Of a stretch of DNA of 64,000 nt, positions 45,673 through 54,449 are shown piece after piece; the first letter of the stretch is position 1; each line of letters begins with the position of its first letter. Source of the DNA: Bacillus sp. HSf4. Lineage in GTDB: Bacteria; Bacillota; Bacilli; Bacillales; Bacillaceae. Under the pieces are notes generated by a model, which was given only the letters and a program-made list of their open reading frames with translations, searched no databases and was not told the origin of the DNA. Where the stretch lies: the NCBI RefSeq assembly GCF_029537375.1, contig NZ_CP120679.1, positions 2,716,001 to 2,780,000 on the forward strand, in the 5' to 3' direction. Made by a program: the position numbers and the translations under genes.

Positions 45673-47214
45673 GTGAAAATAATTGATAATCAGTCAAAAA
45701 GGATCATTCGTATTTTAAAGCTACTTACCTCTGAAAATAAATGGTGGTCCTTACAAGAGATAGCCGATGAGAACATTGGATCAGTACGTACTATTCAAAA
45801 CGATTTAGAACTTATGAAGGAATATAAAACAGTAGAAGGGGAGCCTTTAATTCGAATTGAACGGAGGAAAGGGATCTCTATTTGTTTTACACAGTTCTAT
45901 CGTGTTGATTACTACATTAAAGAGATTCTTAAAAAAAATTTTGCGGTCCAACTCATTCAGGGCATTTTTTTCGAACAAAAAAAGTTTTTCCAAAGATGGA
46001 TGGATACGTTAAATGTAAGCAGGTCTACTATGTATGCTACTGTGAAAAAAATTAACGATAAACTTAAAGATTATGGAATAAAATTAAGGTCAGATACGAT
46101 GGAATTTTACGGGGATGAAAAGGAAATACGTCATTTTTTTGCGGAATTTTTCTTTGAGGTTTACGGGAACAAACATTGGCCTTTTCCTACTATAGAAAAG
46201 AAAGTCGTTTCAAGGCTACTATTGGACATATTCAATACACTTCAGGTGAATGTACCTGATATAGCGCTGGATAAATACTGCGTGTCGCTAGCGGTGACAA
46301 TTCATCGAGTTCGTCATAATCATAAGATTAAGCGAAGAGTTAGATATCCTTTACCCACAGATAGACAAACGTCTGAGGCAAAAAAGATATTAGATCAACT
46401 CAAACAATCAATAGAACATTTTAATCTTCAAACCTCAAAGCTATTCAATATTACAATCGATCATGATGAATTAGTGTTTTTGTTATTCATTGAATTTTCA
46501 GCGGGGAACCATAAATCACTAGAATCGGTCAAACAGAAACTATCTTTTTTCCGAGTTCATACCCCAAAATTATACGATGCAGTTTACTCGTTTATTGATC
46601 AGCTCGAGCTGATTTACAATAAAGAAATCAGCAATAGTGTAGAGATTGCAGCGCTATTGCTTTATTTTCATATTTATATAAATGAAATCAAGGTAAGGGA
46701 CGGTTTTATTTTTAAAAAGAAAGACAAATTTTTAGCACAGGTAAAAAAGCAGCTTCCGTATTTCTATTCAAATATAATGAATATTATCAGTCAATTTAAA
46801 ACAGATGATCTGCTATCATCCTTTGTGAAGAATAAGAAAGATTTGATCTGTATCATTACTTCTAATTGGAGAGGACTTGTTCATTTAGAAATGCAGCGAA
46901 AATCCTGTATCAATATTTTGGTCACTTCTATCTTGGGTTATAATCATTGCCTTTTTGTTGCAGATTTGATTAAAAGAAGAACCAACAATTATGTTCAAAT
47001 ATTTGCAAGCCGTGAAAATGCTTTGAATGCCAACTATTTGAACGAATTCCAGATTAATTTGATTGTCACTGATACTGATACTGCCCTCCCCGATCACATG
47101 CAACTGCCAATCTTAATGGTTAGTTCATTTCCTACAAGGAAGGAACTCGACAAAATTCATGACATAGTAGCTCAAATGTCAGAGAAATATTTGGCTAACA
47201 ACTATGCCGAATAA
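45673..47214 (+). CDS. Mga/AtxA-family virulence-type regulator
   Basis: 513 residues. Two N-terminal winged-helix segments (WWSLQEIADENIGSVRTIQN; DTLNVSRSTMYATVKKINDK), then a helical PRD-like region with His residues (AVTIHRVRHNHKIKRR) and a C-terminal EIIB-like fold. This is the layout of Mga of streptococci and AtxA of B. anthracis. The GTG start at 45673 follows AAGGAGAG by 8 nt. It lies beside and divergent from the WxL locus, separated by an IS scrap, so it is the best candidate for its regulator. PRD histidines would allow control by the sugar phosphotransferase system. Confidence 0.82.
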   Translation: MKIIDNQSKRIIRILKLLTSENKWWSLQEIADENIGSVRTIQNDLELMKEYKTVEGEPLIRIERRKGISICFTQFYRVDYYIKEILKKNFAVQLIQGIFFEQKKFFQRWMDTLNVSRSTMYATVKKINDKLKDYGIKLRSDTMEFYGDEKEIRHFFAEFFFEVYGNKHWPFPTIEKKVVSRLLLDIFNTLQVNVPDIALDKYCVSLAVTIHRVRHNHKIKRRVRYPLPTDRQTSEAKKILDQLKQSIEHFNLQTSKLFNITIDHDELVFLLFIEFSAGNHKSLESVKQKLSFFRVHTPKLYDAVYSFIDQLELIYNKEISNSVEIAALLLYFHIYINEIKVRDGFIFKKKDKFLAQVKKQLPYFYSNIMNIISQFKTDDLLSSFVKNKKDLICIITSNWRGLVHLEMQRKSCINILVTSILGYNHCLFVADLIKRRTNNYVQIFASRENALNANYLNEFQINLIVTDTDTALPDHMQLPILMVSSFPTRKELDKIHDIVAQMSEKYLANNYAE

Positions 47215-47332
47215 AATTAGATGAACATTTTTTTCATTCAAAAGTACTTCATATTAAAAAATGCCTTAACTTTTACAGCCTTTTTAATAAAACACTCTTA
47301 ACCTAGCCCAAACATACTCCTTTATAATTTTT

Positions 47333-47372
47333 AACTTGTAGAAAAAAACTTTTTTCCTACAAGTTTTTTCAT
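47333..47372 (+). terminator. Terminator after the Mga-like gene
   Basis: AACTTGTAG (47333-47341) pairs with CTACAAGTT (47357-47365) and runs into TTTT and further T-rich DNA. Confidence 0.8.
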
Positions 47373-47488
47373 TTTTTTATTTCCGGGTTGCGCTTTGGAA
47401 AATTTTCATCTTTCAGATCTGTTTCTAGTCGCTCAATAAAATAAGGATCATTATTGGATAATATCTTCTTCACCAATAGATACTTCAC
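47369..47488 (-). CDS. Possible 39-residue small protein
   Basis: GTG start behind AAAGAGG, reading VKYLLVKKILSNNDPYFIER, then LETDLKDENFPKRNPEIKK and a stop. Charged and helical in appearance. No family recognised. The ribosome-binding site and charged composition are the only support. Confidence 0.35.
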   Translation of the reverse strand: MKYLLVKKILSNNDPYFIERLETDLKDENFPKRNPEIKK

Positions 47489-47655
47489 TAAATAACCTCT
47501 TTATTTGAATATAGTATAAAGAAAAAACATTACTGAATAGTAACCGTTTTAATTCAAGATTTTTAGAAGAATAAAATCTCAAATCAAAAAACGATAGGGA
47601 CTCATTTAGGACGGGGTAGTAAATGCTATAGGGCTCCTAGTCCTTACTTTTGTTT

Positions 47656-47863
47656 TCATTCGTTCTCTTTATCACAAAACGGACAGAATTGCCCCAGTCA
47701 GGGCATCATTCCAAACTGGTAGCCACAAACACACTTAGCAATCGTGAAATATCCTTTTCCGCCTTCTGACTTTAAAATTCAATGGTCTACGGTCTTCCAA
47801 AATTCGGATTTCAGTTTCGCTCCTTAAAATATCTCGAGCTAATTTTAAAACTTCCTTCCTCAT
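47656..47863 (-). pseudogene. Small zinc-ribbon protein, broken
   Basis: AAAGGAG precedes the ATG at 47863, and the first frame reads MRKEVLKLARDILRSETEIR before a frameshift. The continuing frame gives FTIAKCVCGYQFGMMP, an in-frame stop, and GQFCPFCDKENE. The CxC ... CPFC pairs would form one zinc site. The span is one base off a multiple of three, which fits a single frameshift plus one stop. Confidence 0.55.
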
Positions 47864-47914
47864 AAAATCTCCTTTGTCCTGGGGCTGCACTATTATTACT
47901 TCTATCAAGCCCGA

Positions 47915-48226
47915 TCACTTTTTCAATACAGCTAATTTCTTCTCAAAATTCACCTTTAATCGATATGCCAATAAATCCTCTAATAAACTTCTCGCACCTT
48001 CAGGGCTTAACACAATATCTCCTGATAAAGTTATATTTTGATCTGATACCTCACCGGTAACAATACAAGTTTTATCCTTCTGATATTTACGTATAATAAT
48101 TTTTTCATCATCTACAAAATACTCCACAGGATCACTTCCGTTAATTCCTAGGCTCCTTATCATCGATTTTGGCAAAACAACTCGTCCTTGACCATCGATT
48201 TTACGAAGAATTCCTGTACTCCGCAT
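47915..48226 (-). CDS. AbrB-family transition-state regulator
   Basis: 103 residues with the AbrB-type swapped-hairpin DNA-binding domain (STGILRKIDGQGRVVLPKSM) and a C-terminal dimerisation part. AbrB and Abh of B. subtilis are about 94 residues and share this start. The ATG at 48226 follows AGGTAGGTG; the longer frame to 48295 is not supported. It differs clearly from core AbrB and so is probably an accessory paralogue, perhaps acting on the island's own genes. Confidence 0.82.
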   Translation of the reverse strand: MRSTGILRKIDGQGRVVLPKSMIRSLGINGSDPVEYFVDDEKIIIRKYQKDKTCIVTGEVSDQNITLSGDIVLSPEGARSLLEDLLAYRLKVNFEKKLAVLKK

Positions 48227-48364
48227 AAAATTACACCTACCTCGTCTATGGTTAGATTCCTTTTCTTCTTTATATTTTGAACGTTCTGAATCCAAAAAAC
48301 ATTGTGTTATTATTAAAAAGAAAAAATTGAAAAATACAAAAAAGAATCGTTTGATTAGAACAGG

Positions 48365-48401
48365 CTTGCCGATAAAGTTCTAAAACTTTATTATCGACAA
48401 G
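48365..48401 (-). terminator. Terminator of the second LysM gene
   Basis: CTTG and the following GCCGATAAAGTT pair with AACTTTATTATCGACAAG (one bulge). It lies just past the original stop of the broken LysM-NlpC/P60 gene. Confidence 0.55.
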
Positions 48402-48408
48402 ACTATTT

Positions 48409-49649
48409 TCAGAAAGCATACCGTTTTGCGCCGAGGCAACGTTGCTTCTAATAGGAATTGTTCAAATCGCTAATGCTGACTCTGGAGTTATTGGCATTAA
48501 TGAATTTTCCGTTACCTAAATAAATGCCGACATGCGAAGGACCAGCTTTATACGTCGAAAAAACAAAATCCCCTTTTGAAGGCTCGTTTACAGGCTCCAT
48601 GATATTCCAATATCCAGCTGCACTCAACCTTGAGACAGATGTAACTTTGTTAAGTACATAATAAATGAAGCCACTGCAATCAAAACCAAATGGATTGTTG
48701 CCTCCCCATCTGTATGGAACACCGAGATGTTTTACAGCTTCATCAATCATCCTCTCCACCTTCGCACTCAATGAATTGTTGGTTGAAGAGCTTGGCACTA
48801 GGGATGAAGTGCTGCTGCCAGTCAGGGACTTAGATGTTCCGGAAATTCAGCTTTTGTCCAATTTGCAAAATATCTGTCTTTAAATTGATTAGTTTCTCTG
48901 ATACTTTGTACCGTCATGTTGAACGAATTTGCAATCTTCCAAAACGAATCGCCGGCCTTTACAATATAAGTCGCTGTTTTCGAGCTGCTACCTGAGCTTG
49001 GAGACGAACCGGAAGGACAATTTGCTTGCATTCCTTTTACTTTAAGAATTGATTTGGATAAGCCGTATTCGACTTCAAATTGTTCAACGTTTTAATCTCG
49101 GCAGCGGTCATATTAACACTATTAGCGATTTTCAATAGCGTATCGCCCAATTCAACTGTGTATGTACTGCTTGAGCTTTTTGAAGTGTTTACTCCTGTAC
49201 TTGAAGATGACGAATTACTGCTCGTGCCGGAACTTGCATGTTTTTTACTCCCTTTCACCACAAGCCCTTGACCCGGATAAAACATATCACTATTTAAACT
49301 ATTTAACTTCTTGATCTCTAGATGTTTGTTTTGAAATCTTTGGCGATCAGCTATAGAGAATCTCCAGTTTGACCGTGCAAGTGCTCGCTTTAGAGCTGGA
49401 CTTTGTGTTGCTGGATTTTGATTTACCGCTATTATTTTTTGGGATTTCCTAGGTTTGTCCAACATAAATAACCGATGATGATAGATTGTTGACTGATTTC
49501 AGGACGGAAACACTTGTGTTGTATTCAGCTGAAAGCTTCCAAAGCGAATCTCCTCTTTTCACCTTGATGGTTTGAGCTTCCGCCGGTGCCATAGTCAGCG
49601 TGGATACAACTGCCACAGAGACTACCAAATCTGCAGTTATCTTCTTCAT
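48409..49649 (-). pseudogene. LysM-NlpC/P60 cell-wall hydrolase, second broken copy
   Basis: Paralogue of the gene at 34263-35176. Pieces in several frames give a signal peptide plus first LysM (49649 to 49449, ended by a CAA-ACC-TAG stop), a second and third LysM (49465-49037), a fourth LysM (49031-48822) and an almost complete NlpC/P60 domain (48798-48448). The last keeps the catalytic [10 protein letters not shown] and the histidine in [14 protein letters not shown]-to-TAG change ends that last frame 12 codons early; the normal end LGAKRYAF lies at 48409. The NlpC/P60 piece alone could fold if translated. Confidence 0.85.
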
Positions 49650-49774
49650 AGCCTTTAACCACCTTCCTTGAGAAGGAATTATACATTGTTTTTTCGCCTA
49701 AACAATTTTTTGTTTTGACAAAAATCACGAAAAAATGTAGAAGTATTATTTTATTTGTTTAAAGGGGGAGAATT

Positions 49775-49915
49775 ATGTGGAATGAATTCAGAAACTTCGC
49801 TATAAAAGAAAATGTCATAGATGTAGTATTGTTGTTATTATTGGTGGTGTATTCGACAAAAGAGTAGCTTTGGTGGTAGTACATATACCTTAAACTAGTA
49901 ATTCTATCTAACCCG
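49775..49915 (+). pseudogene. mscL, 5' fragment with frameshift
   Basis: Behind AAAGGGGGAG, the frame reads MWNEFRNFAIKENVIDVV and then shifts; the next frame continues VVIIGGVFDKRV, matching the MscL first membrane helix (VVIGGAFGKIV). The remainder is missing. Divergent from the broken LysM gene, as at 36718. Confidence 0.75.
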
Positions 49916-50758
49916 CATTTCATGTTCGACATATATTTTATTCGCATTCTTGATGTCGCTTCTGGCTTGACGTTGAAGTACAAAAAGATGAATTTGGCCA
50001 GTTCCATATTGGTGATATCTTATCAATTACAATGGATCAGATGGTAAGAAAACGAAATGGAAGATTCACGATTCTCATTTCACAAAAAAATTGTCGCTGA
50101 AGTCACTTTTTGTGACTTTGTCGACAATCTGAAATGAAAGCTATATGTAGTCTATTTTGGCCATACTGAAAAAATGACACTTTTTTCATATGAACCTCAC
50201 ATCTTGAGACAATGAAAAAACCCGTCATGTTATGCTGATCATTATTCAACTATTAAACGAATTAATAGAGTAATTCCTGAATCAAGTCGTTTGCATCATT
50301 GAGATGTTGTTTAAAAAAACTTCTAAAGGCAGTATTTTATGGTGCAGAATGGTTTTCATGTCTTTTTCTGCTGCGAAACCATTGCTTTTGAATTTTTATA
50401 GGCTTTGACCAATTGGTTCTCAAGAAACTCCATGCAATAAACGTATCGCCAGAAAGATCTCAGGTTTGACTTCATCCGGGTCAGGATAGTCTCTGAGTAA
50501 AATCTGGCTTTTTCCGTAGCTGATCTGTTCGTTCATGAACGGTAACTAATTCAAAATTTGAGGCTTTATAAGCACCTTGTTACACTTAAAATAGATACTT
50601 CAAAACATACGATCCGAAGAAGGAAAACCCGATGTTAAAGTCAATACTTCATAAAGCTATTTATCCCAAAGTGAAGCATCAAACTTTGAGGAACTCAAAC
50701 AGATAAAATTACTCTAAGCTCCCTGAACAAAACAGTTAATTCTTTATCTCTTTAAAGT
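49916..50758 (+). other. Decayed DNA with one strong hairpin, no intact gene
   Basis: About 840 bp. A hairpin pairs ATTGTCG with CGACAAT and AGTCAC with GTGACT (50090-50128) and looks like a terminator of a lost gene. On the minus strand around 50535-50430 the codons read MNEQISYGKSQILLRDYPDP before stops appear; I do not recognise the family. Confidence 0.4.
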
Positions 50759-50793
50759 AACAAAAACGGATAACCTGTGAGTGGCATTGAAAT
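50759..50793 (+). repeat. Element-end repeat, copy 1
   Basis: Identical over 35 bp to 57285-57319. It spans the ribosome-side leader and the first codons of the orphan sigK copy and stops at the point where sigK homology begins (GAAAT). It probably marks the right end of an inserted element. Confidence 0.8.
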
Positions 50794-51091
50794 TTCGCTC
50801 ATCGATGTCTTAAAATCGGAAAACGAAGACGTCATCGACACCATCCAGCTCAACATGGAGCTTGAAAAAGTCAAAAAATACATCGACATCCTGGACGGCA
50901 GAGAAAAAGAAGTCATCGTCGGCCGCTTCGGCCTTGATTTAAAGAAAGAAAAAACGCAGCGCGAAATCGCGAAGGAGCTCGGGATTTCGCGGAGTTATGT
51001 GTCTCGGATTGAAAAGCGGGCGCTGATGAAGATGTTTCATGAGTTTTACCGGGCGGAGAAGGAGAAGCGGAAAAAGGCGAAGGGGAAGTGA
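50777..51091 (+). pseudogene. Orphan sigK 3' copy (SpoIIIC-like), copy 1
   Basis: 104 codons from a [23 protein letters not shown] onward to the stop, ending [11 protein letters not shown]. From EIS onward it is the C-terminal region 3-4 part of sigma-K; the first four residues come from the element-end repeat. In B. subtilis the corresponding fragment is spoIIIC, joined to spoIVCB by skin excision. It has more synonymous differences from the intact sigK than the 57.3-kb copy. No ribosome-binding site is seen, so it is probably silent unless recombined. A terminator follows. Confidence 0.9.
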
Positions 51092-51098
51092 TGTCGTA

Positions 51099-51123
51099 GA
51101 GGCCGGTCTAAAATTCCGGCTTC
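51099..51123 (+). terminator. Terminator after orphan sigK copy 1
   Basis: GAGGCCGG (51099-51106) pairs with CCGGCTTC (51116-51123), one G-U pair, then T-rich DNA. The same hairpin in a perfect form follows copy 2. Confidence 0.7.
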
Positions 51124-51544
51124 TATTTCTTTCACTAGGCACGCAATAGCGGAAGATTATTACTAATAAAAACCTATTATTTCAAGCATTTCAAGTCACT
51201 CACTACGTCCATTTACAATGGTTTATATTCATTTTGGGCACAAAATGCGCACTGTTTTCGTCTTCAAGGTGAGTTGGCGTTAGTTATTTAACTCAACACT
51301 ATTAATAGAATTCAGTTAAACTCCATATTCATACTCTCTTCTCTCTTTATTTTTTGTCTCACTTCATATTTCTTTCAGTTATATCATCATATCAATACTT
51401 TCACATCCTGAAACAAAAAATTCCAAAGAAATTGTAATCCTTGGTATTATTAATATGAGAGTCTTAAACTATCACAGGCATAAGCCCACAATAAAGGTTA
51501 TCGTTTATGGACTTCTTAATTAATAATATTAAGGAGATACTTTA
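51124..51544 (+). other. Gap before the DUF4365-like gene
   Basis: About 420 bp, AT-rich, no gene seen. The promoter of the following gene probably lies near its right end. GGAGATAC before 51545 serves as ribosome-binding site. Confidence 0.5.
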
Positions 51545-53398
51545 ATGATTTCAAAAAAGCGTAATGAAAAAAATCATGACAAAATTGATACAACAATTAT
51601 TGAACATTTGGCTTGCTTAGAAATCAACAATTTAACACTTCAACCACCATTCCACTTGGTTAGTAACATTACTTGGAATGATAAGGGGATCTCTTTTGAT
51701 GGTGAGATTCTTGTTTATAACAATAAAAACCTAGTCAAATCAAATGTTGTTGGTGAAGTTCGAGTACAAGTTAAAGGAACTACGACATTTAAAAAAATTC
51801 ACAAAAGAGACAAAATAAAACACCCTGTAAAGAAAGAAGACATAGAAGTTTATTATAAATTTGGTGTGGGCGTATTTTACTTTGTTGTAACAATAAATCC
51901 AACTACACTAAAAAGGCAAGCATATTATCGAATGTTGGCTCCATTCGATTTAAAAATGCTCTTAGTAGAACTTGATAAAAACGGAAAAAAGTCTATTACC
52001 CTAGACTTCAAAAAGTTAGATAAGGGCGCTTTAGAACCTCTGTGTAATAGATTTATAAATATCGTAAAAAAACAGCCCCAACAATATATTGAGGTTAGTG
52101 AGCAAATGAATTTCACAAGTTATAAAGTGGACATCTCCGATATAAACAATGACTATTCTGATTTATTTGAAAGGACTGCCTATGTTTATGGGTTCACAGC
52201 AGACAATATAGGGATACCTATAGACGTAGCCCAATTAACCAAAATACAAAGTGTTAAAACAGAGAGTATACGATTAAATGATGAGGAAGTTAATATTACC
52301 TACGAAATAATTGAGACGGAAGATTATCACAAAGTTGTCATAGAAGACACTTTGAGTATTGAATTGCAAAAAGAAAAAATAGCCGGGTCTTTTAAATTAG
52401 GTAAATTGAAAACACTAGGTTCATATATGAAGTGTTTGCAAATAATAAACTATTTCATGGTACACGATAAACTCCCATTTCAGTCTTTCCAGTTACAGTT
52501 GAGGTTAGACAATAAAAAGAAGTTAGAGACTATTGAAGAAGACATTAAGTCGCACAAAGAGTTAATAGACGTTTGCAGTCAAATTGGAATAAACGAAAAT
52601 TATGTATTTAATAAAGATGAGAATTTATCGTCGTTATTCAATGGCATAATTAAAGTTTTTAAGAAGAAACAATATAAGTTGCTAAACATCAATAATCAAG
52701 AAAAACTAGAAAACATGAGGTTATACGCAATTAATCTTTCTGATTACGTAAGAGTAAGATTAGTTTTCACTGGTGATAACTTCATTAACTTTTACAGTAA
52801 TGAAGTTTTAACAACACTAGGTGGATTATTACCGAAAACAGATCTTCTTAGAGAACATGATCAAGATGATAAGATTCCTGTCGGTTTACCTGATAATTGG
52901 GAGGACTATTATCAACGAGTTAGTATTTATTCAGCTCAAAACGTTGAGGAGATGGCGAAAGATGCTAACTTTGATTTTGAAATAGTTAAATTATCTTTCT
53001 CTGATAAACACCATGATATCAAAGCTCACTTAACAATTAATACTTCATTAAACTATATAAATTATTATAATAAATTCCATGATGAGAAATATTTAGACCT
53101 TGCTCTTGATCTAAATCAACGACACCTCTCGAAATTTTTAACAGAGGACATCCCAAAGGTCAATATTTACCTAATTAAGCTCATAAAGGGTTATAAACTG
53201 TCAGAAGAAGAACAAGCTGATATCTTGGATATACAAGATAGAGCTGAGAGTGCTACGGACAAAACATTAAGTTTCGCATGTGAAGTCTTATTAGAAAGTA
53301 AAGTGAAGGCTCAGAGAATATTTAATTCCCTTGAGGCTGAAGACAAAGAAAAACTGATGGAGTTTCCAATCTACCATTTTTATGAAAATTTAAGGTAG
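51545..53398 (+). CDS. DUF4365-like protein, possible nuclease
   Basis: 617 residues, cytoplasmic, no signal or membrane segment. The N-terminal 130 residues look like a DUF4365-type restriction-endonuclease fold: GISFDGEILVY (Asp near 52), then VVGEVRVQVKGTT (Glu71, Gln75, Lys77), followed by YYKFGVGVFYFVVTINP. The long C-terminal part is helical with no family I recognise. The gene stands alone, with its own terminator, between two sigK scars and next to a helicase-nuclease gene. Very AT-rich. A defence role is inferred from the fold and context. Confidence 0.6.
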   Translation: MISKKRNEKNHDKIDTTIIEHLACLEINNLTLQPPFHLVSNITWNDKGISFDGEILVYNNKNLVKSNVVGEVRVQVKGTTTFKKIHKRDKIKHPVKKEDIEVYYKFGVGVFYFVVTINPTTLKRQAYYRMLAPFDLKMLLVELDKNGKKSITLDFKKLDKGALEPLCNRFINIVKKQPQQYIEVSEQMNFTSYKVDISDINNDYSDLFERTAYVYGFTADNIGIPIDVAQLTKIQSVKTESIRLNDEEVNITYEIIETEDYHKVVIEDTLSIELQKEKIAGSFKLGKLKTLGSYMKCLQIINYFMVHDKLPFQSFQLQLRLDNKKKLETIEEDIKSHKELIDVCSQIGINENYVFNKDENLSSLFNGIIKVFKKKQYKLLNINNQEKLENMRLYAINLSDYVRVRLVFTGDNFINFYSNEVLTTLGGLLPKTDLLREHDQDDKIPVGLPDNWEDYYQRVSIYSAQNVEEMAKDANFDFEIVKLSFSDKHHDIKAHLTINTSLNYINYYNKFHDEKYLDLALDLNQRHLSKFLTEDIPKVNIYLIKLIKGYKLSEEEQADILDIQDRAESATDKTLSFACEVLLESKVKAQRIFNSLEAEDKEKLMEFPIYHFYENLR

Positions 53399-53468
53399 TA
53401 TACTATTTTTCTTATAAAAACTTACTTTAAGTAACTGGAGTAAAAAATAAACGAAAGTATAACAAAAA

Positions 53469-53497
53469 ATACCAAGGGGGAATTAAACCCTTGGTAT
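53469..53497 (+). terminator. Terminator after the DUF4365-like gene
   Basis: ATACCAAGGG (53469-53478) pairs perfectly with CCCTTGGTAT (53488-53497). No long T-run follows (TCCTA). Confidence 0.65.
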
Positions 53498-53502
53498 TCC
53501 TA

Positions 53503-53548
53503 TGATGCGGTCGAAAGGACTTGAACCTTCACAGGGTTGCCCCGCTAG
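53503..53548 (-). other. 3' fragment of a tRNA-Leu gene
   Basis: Read on the minus strand, the 46 nt comprise part of a long variable arm (GGGGCAACCCTG), a complete T arm (GAAGGTTCAAGTCCTTTC), and an acceptor 3' strand GACCGCATCA close to the GACCGCACCA of Bacillus tRNA-Leu. The 5' half, D arm and anticodon arm are absent. A tRNA 3' end duplicated without its body is typical of an integration (att) scar. Confidence 0.6.
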
Positions 53549-53592
53549 TATTAAATATTAGTAAGATTTTTTGCCAATAAACTTCTCAGGGT

Positions 53593-54258
53593 CTAATCTT
53601 TTAAATTGCTAATACAAGCATCAATAACTTCTTCGACTAAACGATTTCTTTTTTTATTTGTCGTAATACCTCTTATCATTTTAAATAAGAAACCACATAG
53701 ATAAAATATAGCAGCCAAAATATTAAATAATGTCAAAAATGTTGGATTCACGTCTTGAAACTCTATGGGTTTAAAGAGCATTAATGAGTCAAAGTTATTT
53801 AACGCGTAAATGATAACAGGACCACAAAAAATTGCAAAAGCTGCCTTTAAAAACGTTTCGCCCTGACTTTCTGCATGAAGAGTCCTAAAGTACGCTTTTA
53901 ATAGCCTCAATTTTTTCACATCAAAATTAGCATAAACTAACAATCTTCTTGATAATGTATCTAAATTTGTTAACGTATTATTAACTGGAATTTTTGATAG
54001 ATCAGAAATAAGGTCCTCATCTCTTCCGTAAGGTGAATCTAACCATAAATATAAATTATCTCTTTTAGGTTTAATTGGATAATAAAAAAATACATAAATC
54101 GGAATTGCAAAAATCACATAACCAATAAGCATTAAAATATGAACAGAGACAGCAAAATCCCCTGCCATCATGAATACTATTAGTAATAATATTAAAGTTA
54201 ATAACCCTCCTCCCCATAATACAAAAGACCATCTGATTCCCTTTCTTTTTTTTAACAT
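53593..54258 (-). CDS. Membrane protein of unknown function
   Basis: 221 residues, starting MLKKRKGIRWSFVLWGGGLL. Two N-terminal hydrophobic segments (about 10-32 and 38-60), a polar middle of 75 residues (NLYLWLDSPYGRDEDLISDL), and two further C-terminal segments (about 138-155 and 172-192). No family recognised. It is encoded between the tRNA fragment and the helicase gene, about 190 bp from the latter's end and in the same direction. Confidence 0.7.
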   Translation of the reverse strand: MLKKRKGIRWSFVLWGGGLLTLILLLIVFMMAGDFAVSVHILMLIGYVIFAIPIYVFFYYPIKPKRDNLYLWLDSPYGRDEDLISDLSKIPVNNTLTNLDTLSRRLLVYANFDVKKLRLLKAYFRTLHAESQGETFLKAAFAIFCGPVIIYALNNFDSLMLFKPIEFQDVNPTFLTLFNILAAIFYLCGFLFKMIRGITTNKKRNRLVEEVIDACISNLKD

Positions 54259-54449
54259 CTTGAATTCTCCTTAACAATTTGGTTTATCTGATATTTATTG
54301 ACCTCATTTTCTTAGAACAAAATGATTATTCAGCTTTTAACAACACATTCAGTAAAAAATGCTTAAAAATTGGAATATGCGCCTTTAGACACTGATATAC
54401 TACCAAAATAATAAGCAAATTAACTAGCAAAATTTCAATGTGAAATCAC

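Noticed and set aside
49759..50007. 82-codon minus-strand open frame
   Set aside because: It runs antisense through the mscL fragment, whose MscL residues are recognisable on the plus strand.
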